Shown: positions 8,347 to 16,760, counted from the stretch's first letter. The stretch is DNA of 64,000 nt from Fuscovulum ytuae (GCF_029953595.1 NZ_CP124535.1:806001-870000); one strand, 5' to 3'. Translations and numbers: made by a program. Notes: a model not told the origin generated them from the sequence alone.

Positions 8347-9141
8347 GTGAGCGAGGTACTTCCGCTTTTGGCGCGGATTGCCGAGGCCACGTCCGTGGGA
8401 CCGGCGTGGCAAGCCGCGACGGGCTATTTCGCCCGGCTCGGCTTTGGCAGGGTCAATTATGGCTATACGCGCTTTCTAACCGATAAGACGATCGGCCATC
8501 CGGAGGATGTGGTGTTTCTGACCACGGCAGACCCGGAATATGCACGGCGGTATTTTGCGGGCGGGCTTTATGCGCGGACACCTGCTTTTCGCTGGGCGCA
8601 GGAGAATACGGGGGCCTGCACCTGGACCTGGGTGGGCGAAGCGATGGCGCGGGGTGAATTGTCCCAAGACGAGGTTGCAGCGGTGAAGCAAAACCTTGCC
8701 ATGGGCATCCGCGCCGGAATCACGGTGAGCTTTCCCGAAACCTCGACCCGGGCCAAAGGGGCGCTGGGGATGATCGCGGATGAGGGGCTGGATCATGCCG
8801 CGGTCGAAGCGATCTGGTCAGAGCGGCGGGAAGAGATCCTTGCCGTGGCGAATATGATGCATCTCAAGATCGTCAACCTGCCCGGCGCGAACCGTCGGCG
8901 CCCGCTGACGCAGCGCCAGCGTGAGGCGCTGGAATGGGTGGCTGATGGCAAGACGACGCAGGATGTGGCGGTCTTGATGGGGGTTTCGCCCGCTATGGTG
9001 GAAAAGCATCTTCGGCTGGCCCGGCAGGCGCTGGATGTGGAAACGACGGCGCAGGCTGTGGCCAAAGCTGCGCTCTTGAACATGGTTTTCCAGAAGGACG
9101 GGAAATCACGCAGCCTGCCCCCGGCCACAGCGGCGAGGTAG
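8347..9141 (+). CDS. LuxR family regulator with autoinducer-binding domain, variant ligand pocket
   Basis: 264 residues with the two-domain layout of quorum-sensing LuxR proteins: an N-terminal autoinducer-binding domain (about residues 10-165) and a C-terminal helix-turn-helix (LTQRQREAL to AQAVAKA, about 185-250). No luxI-type synthase is in the window, so it looks like a solo receptor. Using the family spacing, the usual pocket Trp57 is Tyr65, Tyr61 is Tyr69, and Asp70, which holds the acyl-homoserine-lactone amide, is Thr78; the following Pro is kept (Pro79). The ligand is therefore probably not a standard AHL. GTG start with GAGAAG upstream. Confidence 0.88.
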   Translation: MSEVLPLLARIAEATSVGPAWQAATGYFARLGFGRVNYGYTRFLTDKTIGHPEDVVFLTTADPEYARRYFAGGLYARTPAFRWAQENTGACTWTWVGEAMARGELSQDEVAAVKQNLAMGIRAGITVSFPETSTRAKGALGMIADEGLDHAAVEAIWSERREEILAVANMMHLKIVNLPGANRRRPLTQRQREALEWVADGKTTQDVAVLMGVSPAMVEKHLRLARQALDVETTAQAVAKAALLNMVFQKDGKSRSLPPATAAR

Positions 9142-9390
9142 GGATTCCCTGACTGTTCTGACGCCGCGCAGGATGGTCATATGACGCTACGCCCCTATAC
9201 CAATGGCCTAGGCCGGGTGGGGCGGCCTGTCGGATGAACGGAACGATTTGACCGCATCCGGTTGGCGATTGCCCCTATCTCGCCCCAGAGAGAAGGGTGT
9301 TTGTCCGGAGGGGCGGAAATTTCCCGCCGCCCTGATGGTGATGGTTGGCGTGTCTGTTGCTTGATCCCCATGGCCAGACGCGCGGTGATA
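9142..9390 (+). other. Untranslated stretch after the LuxR-type gene
   Basis: Between the luxR stop and tsf there are about 360 bases without a convincing gene. The left part contains only a small GGCGG/CCGCC inverted repeat and a nine-codon frame (MVMVGVSVA, near 9342) with no clear ribosome-binding site. No good promoter is visible. It ends in a strong plus-strand terminator, so it is either a long luxR 3' untranslated region or hides a small RNA. Confidence 0.4.
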
Positions 9391-9419
9391 CGGTGCAGCT
9401 GCAAGGCTGCACCGTTTTT
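9391..9419 (+). terminator. Strong intrinsic terminator (plus strand)
   Basis: CGGTGCAGC (9391-9399) pairs with GCTGCACCG (9406-9414) around a six-base loop, followed by TTTTT. It ends transcription running rightward from the LuxR-type gene, 250 bases after its stop. Confidence 0.85.
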
Positions 9420-9450
9420 CTTTGGGCAGCCCGAAGTTATGGCAAAGGAA

Positions 9451-9484
9451 AAGGCCCGCCTCATTTCTGAGGCGGGCCTTTCTT
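9451..9484. terminator. Bidirectional terminator downstream of tsf
   Basis: A 13-bp perfect stem (AAGGCCCGCCTCA with its complement at 9468-9480) and a TTTC loop, with T-rich tracts on both strands. It is the natural terminator for the minus-strand rpsB-tsf operon and a back-up for rightward transcription. Confidence 0.88.
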
Positions 9485-9502
9485 TGACCGAAGGCGGAAA
9501 GA

Positions 9503-10399
9503 TCAGCCCTGAAGCGCCTTGGCGACTTCGGCGGCGAAATCCTCTTTCTCTTTTTCGATGCCTTCACCGACGGCCATGCGGACGAAGGAGACAACCTCTA
9601 CCCCGGCCTCTTTCGCGGCTTGGGCGACGGTCACATCGGGATTGATGACGAACTTCTGGTTCAGAAGGGTCGATTCTTCGAAGAACTTCTTCATCCGGCC
9701 CGGGATGATGTTGTTCTGGATCACGGCTTCGGGCTTCGGCTTGGCCGAGGCGGCGTTTTCTTCCATCGCCTTGGCAGTCTGCACGGCCAGTTCGCGGGCT
9801 ACGACTTCGGCATCCATATCCGCCTCAGAGAGCGACATGGGCGAGGTGGCGGCGATATGCATCGCGATCTGCTTGCCAATGCCGTTATCGGCGCCTTTCA
9901 GCGCGACCAGCACGCCGATCCGACCAAGGCCATCGGCGGCGGCGGTGTGGATATAGGCGGCAACGCTGTCGCCTTCCACGGCGGCCATGCGGCGCAGGGT
10001 CATGTTTTCGCCGATGGTGGCGATGGCATCGGTGAGCGAGGCTTCGACCGACTTGCCGTTCAGGTTGGCCGCCTTGAGCGCGTCAAGATCAGCCGCGCCA
10101 AGGGCGGCGGTGGTGATGCCACGGACGAGGTTCTGGAAATCGGCGTTCTTGCCGACAAAGTCGGTTTCCGAGTTCACTTCAACCGCGACGCCCTTGCCGC
10201 CCGAGACGGTGACGCCAACAAGACCTTCGGCGGCGACGCGGTCGGCCTTTTTGGCGGCTTTGGCAAGGCCCTTGGTGCGCAGCCAGTCAACCGCGGCTTC
10301 CATGTCGCCATTGGTTTCGGTCAACGCCTTCTTGGCATCCATCATACCTGCGCCGGTCGAATCGCGCAGTTCCTTCACCATGCTTGCGGTGATCGTCAT
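9503..10399 (-). CDS. tsf: Translation elongation factor Ts
   Basis: Nucleotide exchange factor that regenerates EF-Tu-GTP during protein synthesis. 298 residues, standard length. The N-terminal UBA-like domain with [16 protein letters not shown] and the conserved [12 protein letters not shown] segment of the core are visible. It lies downstream of rpsB in the usual rpsB-tsf order on the minus strand with a 69-base gap, and ends just before a strong bidirectional terminator. Confidence 0.98.
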   Translation of the reverse strand: MTITASMVKELRDSTGAGMMDAKKALTETNGDMEAAVDWLRTKGLAKAAKKADRVAAEGLVGVTVSGGKGVAVEVNSETDFVGKNADFQNLVRGITTAALGAADLDALKAANLNGKSVEASLTDAIATIGENMTLRRMAAVEGDSVAAYIHTAAADGLGRIGVLVALKGADNGIGKQIAMHIAATSPMSLSEADMDAEVVARELAVQTAKAMEENAASAKPKPEAVIQNNIIPGRMKKFFEESTLLNQKFVINPDVTVAQAAKEAGVEVVSFVRMAVGEGIEKEKEDFAAEVAKALQG

Positions 10400-10424
10400 G
10401 TCAGACTCCTGAAAATCGAGAGTG

Positions 10425-10448
10425 ACCCGGGAAGTATCCCCCCCGGGT
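10425..10448. other. Hairpin in the rpsB-tsf spacer
   Basis: ACCCGGG (10425-10431) and CCCGGGT (10442-10448) form a seven-bp stem with a ten-base loop and no T run. It lies between rpsB and tsf and may tune the amount of tsf mRNA or its stability; this is inference from position. Confidence 0.4.
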
Positions 10449-10468
10449 AAATGCGGCGTGACAGAGGA

Positions 10469-11227
10469 TCAGGCCTCGGCGATCGCCTCTTCCTCGGGCG
10501 CGGTTTCCAGCGCACCAAGGTCGATGCCAGCAGCGCCGAGCTGCGCCGACATGCCATCAAGCGCCGCGCGAGCGACGAGGTCGCAGTACAGCGCGATGGC
10601 GCGGGCCGCGTCGTCGTTGCCGGGGATCACGTAATCCACGCCTTTGGGCGAGCAGTTGGTGTCAACCACGGCCACGACCGGGATGCCAAGCTTTTGCGCC
10701 TCGAGGATGGCGAGGTCTTCTTTACCCACGTCGATGATGAAGATCAGGTCCGGGGTGCCGCCCATTTCACGGATACCGCCCAAGGAGGCCTGCAGCTTGG
10801 ACTGCTCACGCTCCATGTTCAGACGTTCTTTCTTGGTCAGGCCTTCGGCGCCATTGGCCATCAGCTCATCGATCTGCTTCAGGCGCTGGATCGACTGGGA
10901 GACGGTCTTCCAGTTGGTCAGCGTGCCGCCCAGCCAGCGGTGGTTCATGTAGAACTGGGCGCATTTTTCGGCGGCTTCGGCGATCGGCTTCTGGGCCTGA
11001 CGCTTGGTGCCGACAAAGAGGATGCGGCCGTTCTTGGCGACGGTGTCGCGCACGACCTTCAGCGCCTGTTCCAGCATGGGAACGGTCTGGGTCAGGTCGA
11101 TGATGTGGATGCCATTGCGATCCCCATAGATGTATTCGCCCATCTTGGGGTTCCAGCGCGCGGTCTGGTGGCCGTAGTGAACGCCAGCTTCAAGCAGCTG
11201 ACGCATGGAGAACTCGGGAAGAGCCAT
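10469..11227 (-). CDS. rpsB: 30S ribosomal protein S2
   Basis: 252-residue ribosomal protein S2. The family signatures are clear: [20 protein letters not shown] near the N-terminus, [28 protein letters not shown] and [15 protein letters not shown]. The acidic C-terminal tail ([12 protein letters not shown]) is common in this group. It is the first gene of the rpsB-tsf operon. Its 5' leader lies between 11228 and about 11360 and contains a CCCC-TTGT-GGGG hairpin; S2 represses its own operon in other bacteria, which would need such a leader. Confidence 0.98.
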   Translation of the reverse strand: MALPEFSMRQLLEAGVHYGHQTARWNPKMGEYIYGDRNGIHIIDLTQTVPMLEQALKVVRDTVAKNGRILFVGTKRQAQKPIAEAAEKCAQFYMNHRWLGGTLTNWKTVSQSIQRLKQIDELMANGAEGLTKKERLNMEREQSKLQASLGGIREMGGTPDLIFIIDVGKEDLAILEAQKLGIPVVAVVDTNCSPKGVDYVIPGNDDAARAIALYCDLVARAALDGMSAQLGAAGIDLGALETAPEEEAIAEA

Positions 11228-11495
11228 GTCCTATTCCTTTCCGGTTTAGCCCTTGGCATCGCTGTCTTACCCCTTGTGGGGCAACCGGCGGACAGGACGG
11301 GATTTCTCCCCGCCAAGCCCAAGCGAAGCCTGTGAAGTGCGCGTGCCTTTAGGGGGTTTTGGCGGGGGATGCAAGCGCCCTTGGCAAATATGCGGGTTCT
11401 GGGTGGTTCTGTGCCAAGAAACTGGGGAGATTTTGGTGGGGCCTGGCGGGATGGGGTGGGTTGAAAGCCCCTGCCCTTCGCCTCTAGATGGTGGC

Positions 11496-12392
11496 ATGAG
11501 CGCGCGCCCTGACATCCTTTGCATAGGCTCGGTCCTTTGGGACATCATTGGCCGTTCGGCCATCGTCATGCGGCAGGGGTCAGACGTGCCGGGGCGGATC
11601 ACGCGGTTGCCGGGGGGCGTGGCGATGAACATCGCCATGACGCTGGCGCGGCTGGGCCTGCGGCCTGCGGTGCTGACGGCGATTGGTCGGGATGCGGCAG
11701 GGGATGAACTGGTCGCCGCTTGCGGGCGACTGGGGGTGGAGACAGGTTTTGCCTATCGGTCGGACGACCTGCCCACGGATCAATATATGGCTGTCGAAGG
11801 GGCGAATGGGTTGATCGCCGCGATTGCGGATGCCCATTCGCTTGAGGCGGCGGGAGACAAGATCCTGCGGCCCTTGGCGGATGGAAGCCTTGGGTCCGAA
11901 GGGGCGCCTTGGGCCGGGATGATCGCGCTGGACGGAAACCTGACGGTGCATCTTCTGGCCGAGATCGCGGCATCGCCCCTGTTTGCGGCGGCCGATCTGC
12001 GGGTGGCGCCTGCCAGCCCCGGCAAGGCGGAACGTCTTATCCCGCTAATGTCCCACGGGCGGGCGGTGCTCTATGTCAATCTGGAAGAGGCGCGGTTGAT
12101 CGGGCATGAGGCCTATGACAGCGCGGGGGCGGCGGCGGAAGGGCTTTTGGCGCGTGGGGCGGCGCGGGTTCTGGTCACCGATGGCGGGCGGGCCTGTGCG
12201 GAAGGGACGCAAGGCGTGGGTGTCATCGTCGATCACCCACCGCAGGTGATGGTGACGCGGGTCACCGGCGCGGGCGATACTTTCATGGCGGCGCATATCG
12301 TTTCCGAACGGCGGGGCGCGGATCGGTCGGCGGCTTTGGCCGCCGCAATCCGCGCGGCCGCCATCTATGTGAGTGGGGAGGCCCCGGCATGA
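11496..12392 (+). CDS. psuK: PfkB family kinase, probable pseudouridine kinase
   Basis: A 298-residue sugar kinase of the ribokinase/PfkB family. The N-terminal signature GGVAMNIAMTLARLGL and the C-terminal VTGAGDTFMAA with the catalytic base Asp261 are present. The start at 11496 gives the normal N-terminus DILCIGSVLWD. It is assigned as pseudouridine kinase (pseudouridine plus ATP to pseudouridine 5'-phosphate) because psuG lies two genes downstream in the same tightly packed unit. Its TGA overlaps the next ATG (ATGA). Substrate assignment rests on context, since PfkB sequence alone does not fix it. Confidence 0.85.
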   Translation: MSARPDILCIGSVLWDIIGRSAIVMRQGSDVPGRITRLPGGVAMNIAMTLARLGLRPAVLTAIGRDAAGDELVAACGRLGVETGFAYRSDDLPTDQYMAVEGANGLIAAIADAHSLEAAGDKILRPLADGSLGSEGAPWAGMIALDGNLTVHLLAEIAASPLFAAADLRVAPASPGKAERLIPLMSHGRAVLYVNLEEARLIGHEAYDSAGAAAEGLLARGAARVLVTDGGRACAEGTQGVGVIVDHPPQVMVTRVTGAGDTFMAAHIVSERRGADRSAALAAAIRAAAIYVSGEAPA

Positions 12393-12970
12393 GCCGGTTC
12401 TCGCGGATGACATGGCTGAACCCGCCCCCAGAGGCGATGGAGGTCCCCGGCGGTATCGAAGTTGTCACGGGTGAGAAGACGGATTTCTGGCGCGAAACAT
12501 TTTACGGCTTCATCCGCCATAACGGGCATTTCCTGTGGGAATCGGTGCAAGGCGATTTCACGGCGGAAGTGACCATCGCGGGCAAATACCGCGCGCTTTA
12601 TGATCAGGCGGGGCTGATGATGCTTTTGTCGGATCAGCATTGGATCAAATGCGGGGTGGAGGTGAATGACGGCCAGCCCGTCTTTTCCACCGTGATCACC
12701 AATCTGCGGTCCGATTGGGCGACGATGCCCCTGCCCTTTGATCCGGCCTCTGTCCGCCTGCGCCTCAGCCGTCATGGTGATGCGGTGCGGGTGGATGTGG
12801 CGCGGCCTGAGGGCGGCTGGTTCCTTGCCCGATTGGGTTATATGCCCGCGGGTCTGCCCGCCAAGGTGGGGATCATGGCCTGTTCGCCGGAACGCGCGCG
12901 GTTCCGCGTGATGTTCCGCGATTATCGCTGCGGCCCCCCGATTGCGCGCGATCTGCATAACGGAGAATGA
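12389..12970 (+). CDS. DUF1349 domain protein within the pseudouridine operon
   Basis: 193 residues of the DUF1349 family, a beta-sandwich of the concanavalin-like lectin/glucanase type. Family features are the early WLNPPPEA, TDFWRETFYGFIRHNGHF and DQAGLMMLLSDQHWIKCGVE. No signal peptide, so it should be cytoplasmic. It overlaps psuK by four bases, and psuG starts one base after its stop, with the psuG ribosome-binding site (GGAG) inside its last codons. Such tight packing implies a role tied to pseudouridine or its sugar product, but no activity is established. Confidence 0.88.
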   Translation: MSRFSRMTWLNPPPEAMEVPGGIEVVTGEKTDFWRETFYGFIRHNGHFLWESVQGDFTAEVTIAGKYRALYDQAGLMMLLSDQHWIKCGVEVNDGQPVFSTVITNLRSDWATMPLPFDPASVRLRLSRHGDAVRVDVARPEGGWFLARLGYMPAGLPAKVGIMACSPERARFRVMFRDYRCGPPIARDLHNGE

Positions 12971-12971
12971 C

Positions 12972-13883
12972 ATGGATGCCCTGACCTTGGCGCCCGATGT
13001 GGCGCGGGCCTTGCGGGATGGTGCGCCGGTGGTGGCGCTCGAATCGACCATCATCACCCATGGGATGCCGTGGCCCGAAAATCTTGAAACCGCGCAGCGG
13101 GTGGAGGCAGAGGTGCGCGCCCATGGCGCGGTGCCTGCCACGATGGCTGTGATGGGTGGACGCATTCACATCGGGTTGACGGAGGCCGAGCTTCAGGCCT
13201 TGGCGCAGGCGCAGGGGGTGGCAAAGCTGTCCCGCGCGGACCTTGCCGCCTGTTTGGCCACAGGCGGCACGGGGGCGACCACAGTGGCCGCCACCATGAT
13301 CTGCGCGCGGCTGGCGGGGATTTCGGTCTTTGCCACGGGGGGCATTGGCGGCGTGCATCGCGGGGCGGAAACGAGTTTTGACATTTCCGCCGACCTGCCG
13401 GAATTGGCTCAGACAGCCGTCACGGTTGTGGCGGCGGGGGCGAAGGCCATTCTCGATCTACCCAAGACGCTGGAATGGCTGGAAACGGCAGGCGTGCCGG
13501 TGATCGCCTTCGGGCAAGATGCCTTTCCCGCCTTCTGGTCGCGCGACAGCGGGTTGAAAGCGCCACTCCGGATGGACCGGGCCGAAGACATCGCGGCGGC
13601 GGCGCGGATGCGCGCGGCGCTGGGTGTGCCGGGCGGGCAACTCGTGGCCAATCCGATCCCGGTTGAGGCAGAGATCGCGCGGGCCGAAATCATGCCGGTG
13701 GTGGAGCAAGCCCTGTCCGAAGCGGCGGCGCGGGGCATCGCGGCAAAGGCCGTGACGCCTTTCCTTTTGCAACGCATCTTTGAATTGACCGAGGGGCGGT
13801 CGCTTGATGCCAATATCGCCCTTGTTCTGAACAATGCCCGTCTTGGGGCCGCGATTGCCGGGGCCTTAGCGCGCGGGGTGTGA
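12972..13883 (+). CDS. psuG: Pseudouridine-5'-phosphate glycosidase
   Basis: Breaks the C-C glycosidic bond of pseudouridine 5'-phosphate to give uracil and ribose 5-phosphate. 303 residues with the family blocks ALESTIITHGMPWPEN, PATMAVMGGRIHIGL, TGGTGATTVAATM and FATGGIGGVHRGAETSFDIS, which hold the catalytic Lys/Asp region and metal site. The ATG at 12972 follows the DUF1349 stop by one base. Together with psuK it forms a two-step route for recycling pseudouridine released by RNA turnover. Confidence 0.96.
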   Translation: MDALTLAPDVARALRDGAPVVALESTIITHGMPWPENLETAQRVEAEVRAHGAVPATMAVMGGRIHIGLTEAELQALAQAQGVAKLSRADLAACLATGGTGATTVAATMICARLAGISVFATGGIGGVHRGAETSFDISADLPELAQTAVTVVAAGAKAILDLPKTLEWLETAGVPVIAFGQDAFPAFWSRDSGLKAPLRMDRAEDIAAAARMRAALGVPGGQLVANPIPVEAEIARAEIMPVVEQALSEAAARGIAAKAVTPFLLQRIFELTEGRSLDANIALVLNNARLGAAIAGALARGV

Positions 13884-13948
13884 AGGTTCCGGTTGTGCGA
13901 GCGCCCAGCTCTTCCTAGATTGTCGGGAACAAGGGAACCGGGGCAAAA

Positions 13949-14626
13949 ATGAGCGAAACACAACCGCCGCGGCGCAGCCTGCTTGGCGCGCTGAGGGCGA
14001 GCTTTCTGACAGGATTGGTCGTCGTTCTGCCCACGGGGTTGACCCTTTGGCTGATCTGGTCAGTGGTGGGTTGGCTGGATGGCTGGATCCTCCCGCTGAT
14101 CCCGTCGGCCTATCAGCCCGAGGCGCTGGTGCATCGGGTCTTTGGGCCGGATGTCACCTTTCCCCTGCGCGGTGTGGGGGTTGCGGTCTTCCTCGTCTTT
14201 ACCGTGCTGATCGGCTGGATGGCGCGTGGCTTTCTGGGCCGGACGCTGATGGGTCAGGCGGAACTGCTGGTCGACCGCGTTCCAGTGGTGCGTTCGGTCT
14301 ATGGCGGGTTGAAGCAGATCACCGAAACGGTCTTTGCCCAGAAGGAAAAGACCTTTGACCGGACCTGTCTGGTGGAATTCCCCCGCCCCGGTGTCTGGGC
14401 GGTGGGGCTTGTCGCCTCTTCGCCAAAGGGCGAGATTGCGGCCAAACTGCCCGGCGACATGATCGCCGTTTTCGTCGCGCTGACCCCGCTGACATCCGGC
14501 GTGCTGATCTATGTCCCGCGTGAGACGGTGATCTTCCTTGATATGAAACCGGATGAGGCGGCGAAACTGGTCGTGTCGGGTGGCTTGGTCTATCCGGCGG
14601 TGAAAGAGCCGCTGATTTCCAAATAA
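13949..14626 (+). CDS. DUF502 family membrane protein
   Basis: 225 residues of the DUF502 family. Two N-terminal transmembrane segments (FLTGLVVVLPTGLTLWLIW and GVGVAVFLVFTVLIGWMARG) are followed by a soluble domain containing VDRVPVVRSVYGGLKQITE and PLTSGVLIYVPRE, both typical of the family. Its function is unknown in general; relatives occur widely in proteobacteria and plant organelles. It is separated from psuG by 65 bases and converges on the patatin gene, whose stop lies one base beyond its own. Confidence 0.88.
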   Translation: MSETQPPRRSLLGALRASFLTGLVVVLPTGLTLWLIWSVVGWLDGWILPLIPSAYQPEALVHRVFGPDVTFPLRGVGVAVFLVFTVLIGWMARGFLGRTLMGQAELLVDRVPVVRSVYGGLKQITETVFAQKEKTFDRTCLVEFPRPGVWAVGLVASSPKGEIAAKLPGDMIAVFVALTPLTSGVLIYVPRETVIFLDMKPDEAAKLVVSGGLVYPAVKEPLISK

Positions 14627-14627
14627 C

Positions 14628-15647
14628 TCAGCCGAGCAGCCGGTTCAGATCAAGGCTGGCGCGTTCGCCCAGATCGGCGCGGTGGGTGGCAAGGAAGGTC
14701 TCTGCCGCCTTGCGTCCGGCCTGATGCAGCCGCATGACAAGGCCCGGATCGGGGGAAAGCTTTGTCCCGGCGGAAAGCTCGGTCATCAGCCCGTCATCTG
14801 CGATCAGGTGTAAAAGCACGTCCTTCATCTGCCCGCGTTCCATTCGGCCTTCGGCGATCAGGCGTTTGACGAATTTGATGGCGCGCAACTCGCCCAGAAG
14901 GGCGGCATGAAAGCTGATTTCGTTGATGCGGTTCTGAATATCCAGCGGCGACATCGGCACGGCATCCCGCAGCCATGGGTTGATCGAGACGATGACGATA
15001 TCATCGGGCAGATCGGGGGCATAAAGCGGGAAAAGGGCGGGATTGCCGGAATAGCCGCCATCCCAATAGGCGTCGCCCTCAATGGTGACGGCCTGAAAGA
15101 CGGTGGGCAAACAAGCCGAAGCCAAAAGCGCATCCGGCGTCAGGTCATCCCCTTCGAAGATGCGGATGCGCCCCGTGCGGACATTGGTTGCGCCGACATA
15201 GAGGCGCGGGCCTTCGCCATGGCAGACTTGGCTGAAATCCAGCCGCCGCACCACGGGTTCCAGCGGGTTTTCCCAGAACGGACCCCAGCCGTAGGGGGAC
15301 CAAAGCTGGGCAGCAAGCCCTTGGGGTGACACGGGAAAGGCAGCCTCGACCACGTCGGTCCAGGCGCGCGAGGCGGTCCAAAGCGGCTGCATCCAGCGGA
15401 TCATGCGGAAATCGCCCAGATTGGCGACCTGCATCCACAGCGCGGCAAGGCTGTCCTTCGCGCCCTGCCGCCCGCCCGCAATCATCCCGGCCTTGAGGGC
15501 CGCCGCATTCAGCGCCCCGGCCGAGGTGCCCGACAGGGCGGCGATGTCGAGCGTTTCATCCTCAAGCAGCCTGTCAAGGACGCCCCAGGTAAAGGCGCCA
15601 TGCGCGCCGCCGCCTTGCAGGGCCAGGTTAAGGCGCGTCATGCCCAT
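14628..15647 (-). CDS. Patatin-like phospholipase
   Basis: 339 residues of the patatin-like serine lipase family. The oxyanion-hole loop LALQGGGAHGAF lies at the N-terminus, the nucleophile is in GTSAG (Ser42 in this numbering), and the partner Asp is in WDGGYSGN, so the Ser-Asp dyad is complete. It has no signal peptide and likely acts on phospholipids or lipid thioesters inside the cell. ATG codons at 15647 and 15641 are both possible; the first has AGGG five bases upstream. The next gene upstream on the same strand is 3-hydroxybutyrate dehydrogenase, but family-A palindromes lie between. Confidence 0.88.
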   Translation of the reverse strand: MGMTRLNLALQGGGAHGAFTWGVLDRLLEDETLDIAALSGTSAGALNAAALKAGMIAGGRQGAKDSLAALWMQVANLGDFRMIRWMQPLWTASRAWTDVVEAAFPVSPQGLAAQLWSPYGWGPFWENPLEPVVRRLDFSQVCHGEGPRLYVGATNVRTGRIRIFEGDDLTPDALLASACLPTVFQAVTIEGDAYWDGGYSGNPALFPLYAPDLPDDIVIVSINPWLRDAVPMSPLDIQNRINEISFHAALLGELRAIKFVKRLIAEGRMERGQMKDVLLHLIADDGLMTELSAGTKLSPDPGLVMRLHQAGRKAAETFLATHRADLGERASLDLNRLLG

Positions 15648-15660
15648 GGCCCTGGCGGAC

Positions 15661-15701
15661 AAATTTCTTCGAAGCAATTAGTGAGAATCTTCGAAGATTT
15701 T
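15661..15701. repeat. Two TTCGAA-centred palindromes (family A)
   Basis: A perfect AATCTTCGAAGATT (15686-15699) and, about 20 bases to the left, a shorter CTTCGAAG core (15667-15674). They lie between the 3' end of the hydroxybutyrate dehydrogenase gene and the patatin start, and share the core of the 22-bp palindrome at 900-921. Confidence 0.6.
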
Positions 15702-15705
15702 GGGA

Positions 15706-16479
15706 TCACAGCGCCGTCCACCCGCCATCCACGCTGATCGTGGTGCCCGTGACCTGATCGGCATGCGGAGAGCAGAGGTAGAGCACCGTCCCGCCGATCT
15801 GTTCGGTCGTTGCAAATTGGCGCGAGGGTTGGCGCAGAAGCATTACCTCGCGGATCACGGTATCGCGGTCCATGTTATGCACCTTCATCTGGTCGGGGAT
15901 CTGCGCCTCGACCAAGGGGGTCAGGACATAGCCGGGGCAGATGGCATTGCAGGTGATCCCCTGCCCCGCTGTTTCCAGCGCGACCGTCTTGGACAGGCCC
16001 ACGACCCCATGTTTGGCGGCGATATAGGCCGATTTGAAAGGGCTTGCCGTCAGACCATGGGCCGAGGCGATGTTGACAATGCGCCCCCAGCCCCGCGCCC
16101 GCATGCCCGGCAGGGCAACCGCCGTGGTGTGGAAGGCGGAAGACAGGTTGATGGCAAGAATCTGGTTCCACTTTTCAACCGGGAAATCCTCGACCGGGGC
16201 GACATGTTGGATCCCTGCATTGTTCACAAGGATATCGCAGCCCCCGGCGCTTTCGACCAAGGCGCGACAGTCTTCGGCCTTGGACATGTCGGCGGCGATG
16301 TAGCGCGCGGTCACGCCATGGTCTGCGGACAGTTGCGCGGCCAAAGCATGGTCCTCGGGGCGGTCGGTAAAGCTGTTGATGACGATATCCGCCCCGGCCT
16401 TGGCGAGTTCGACGGCCACGCCAAGCCCTATGCCGGAATTCGATCCGGTGATGATCGCGGTTTTGCCCTTCAGGTCCAT
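15706..16479 (-). CDS. 3-Hydroxybutyrate dehydrogenase (SDR family)
   Basis: 257-residue short-chain dehydrogenase. The NAD-binding loop TGSNSGIGLGVA is near residue 12, NNAG is conserved, and the Ser-Tyr-Lys catalytic set lies in NIASAHGLTASPFKSAYIAAKHG. The sequence around CNAICPGYVLTPLVEAQI and the end SVDGGWTAL fits D-3-hydroxybutyrate dehydrogenases, which interconvert 3-hydroxybutyrate and acetoacetate in polyhydroxybutyrate use. The start MDLKGKTAIITG at 16479 is family-like; upstream frame is not. A strong minus-strand terminator sits about 94 bases before the start codon, so the gene either has its own promoter after it or is controlled by it. Confidence 0.9.
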   Translation of the reverse strand: MDLKGKTAIITGSNSGIGLGVAVELAKAGADIVINSFTDRPEDHALAAQLSADHGVTARYIAADMSKAEDCRALVESAGGCDILVNNAGIQHVAPVEDFPVEKWNQILAINLSSAFHTTAVALPGMRARGWGRIVNIASAHGLTASPFKSAYIAAKHGVVGLSKTVALETAGQGITCNAICPGYVLTPLVEAQIPDQMKVHNMDRDTVIREVMLLRQPSRQFATTEQIGGTVLYLCSPHADQVTGTTISVDGGWTAL

Positions 16480-16571
16480 TTTGGCCCCCCTTTGCTGCAT
16501 CTGCGAAGGGTATGCCTGCTGCGGGGGCGAAATCCAGCCCTGATGCATCGGCATCGCGCGGGCGTGAAGCA

Positions 16572-16647
16572 TAAAAAAACGCCGGCCAGAGGCCGGCGTT
16601 AAGTTATTGAGGCAGGTTTCATACAGGCAAGAAACCTATCGAGCAGT
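16572..16647 (-). ncRNA. Small RNA or attenuator leader candidate
   Basis: A minus-strand transcript of about 75 bases is predicted from a promoter-like pair to a strong terminator. It contains a 7-bp hairpin (GAAACCT at 16631-16637 pairing with AGGTTTC at 16614-16620), then a seven-codon frame (MKPASIT, 16622 down to 16599) whose stop lies at the terminator stem. The next minus-strand gene is hydroxybutyrate dehydrogenase, 94 bases on. It may be an independent small RNA or a leader that attenuates that gene. No known family was recognised. Confidence 0.5.
16573..16600 (-). terminator. Strong minus-strand intrinsic terminator
   Basis: AACGCCGGCC (16578-16587) and GGCCGGCGTT (16591-16600) form a 10-bp perfect stem with a three-base loop. 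Read on the minus strand it is followed by seven T residues. No annotated minus-strand gene lies immediately upstream of it, which is why a small RNA is proposed. Confidence 0.88.
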
Positions 16648-16653
16648 GACCCC

Positions 16654-16682
16654 TATATACGCGCCCTGTTGCCGGTATCCAA
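16654..16682 (-). promoter_or_regulatory. Candidate sigma70 promoter, minus strand
   Basis: Read on the minus strand: TTGGAT (16677-16682), exactly 17 bases, then TATATA (16654-16659). The -35 is only half consensus but the spacing is ideal, and a terminator follows about 55-80 bases downstream. Confidence 0.5.
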
Positions 16683-16760
16683 GCTAAAAGTTTGAAAAGG
16701 CAGGCAAGCGGGTCTAGGCTCCGGTCCAGAAAAAACGAACCGGCCGGGAGTGTCGAGGGA

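Noticed and set aside
7053-9141. Oxidase plus LuxR-type gene as a quorum-sensing locus with its own signal synthase
   Set aside because: The oxidase is a DAO-type flavoprotein, not a LuxI- or HdtS-type synthase; the link is adjacency only.
9142-9390. Attenuator with a valine-rich nine-codon leader peptide near 9342
   Set aside because: The terminator that follows is not upstream of any plus-strand gene; the next gene is on the other strand, so there is nothing to attenuate.
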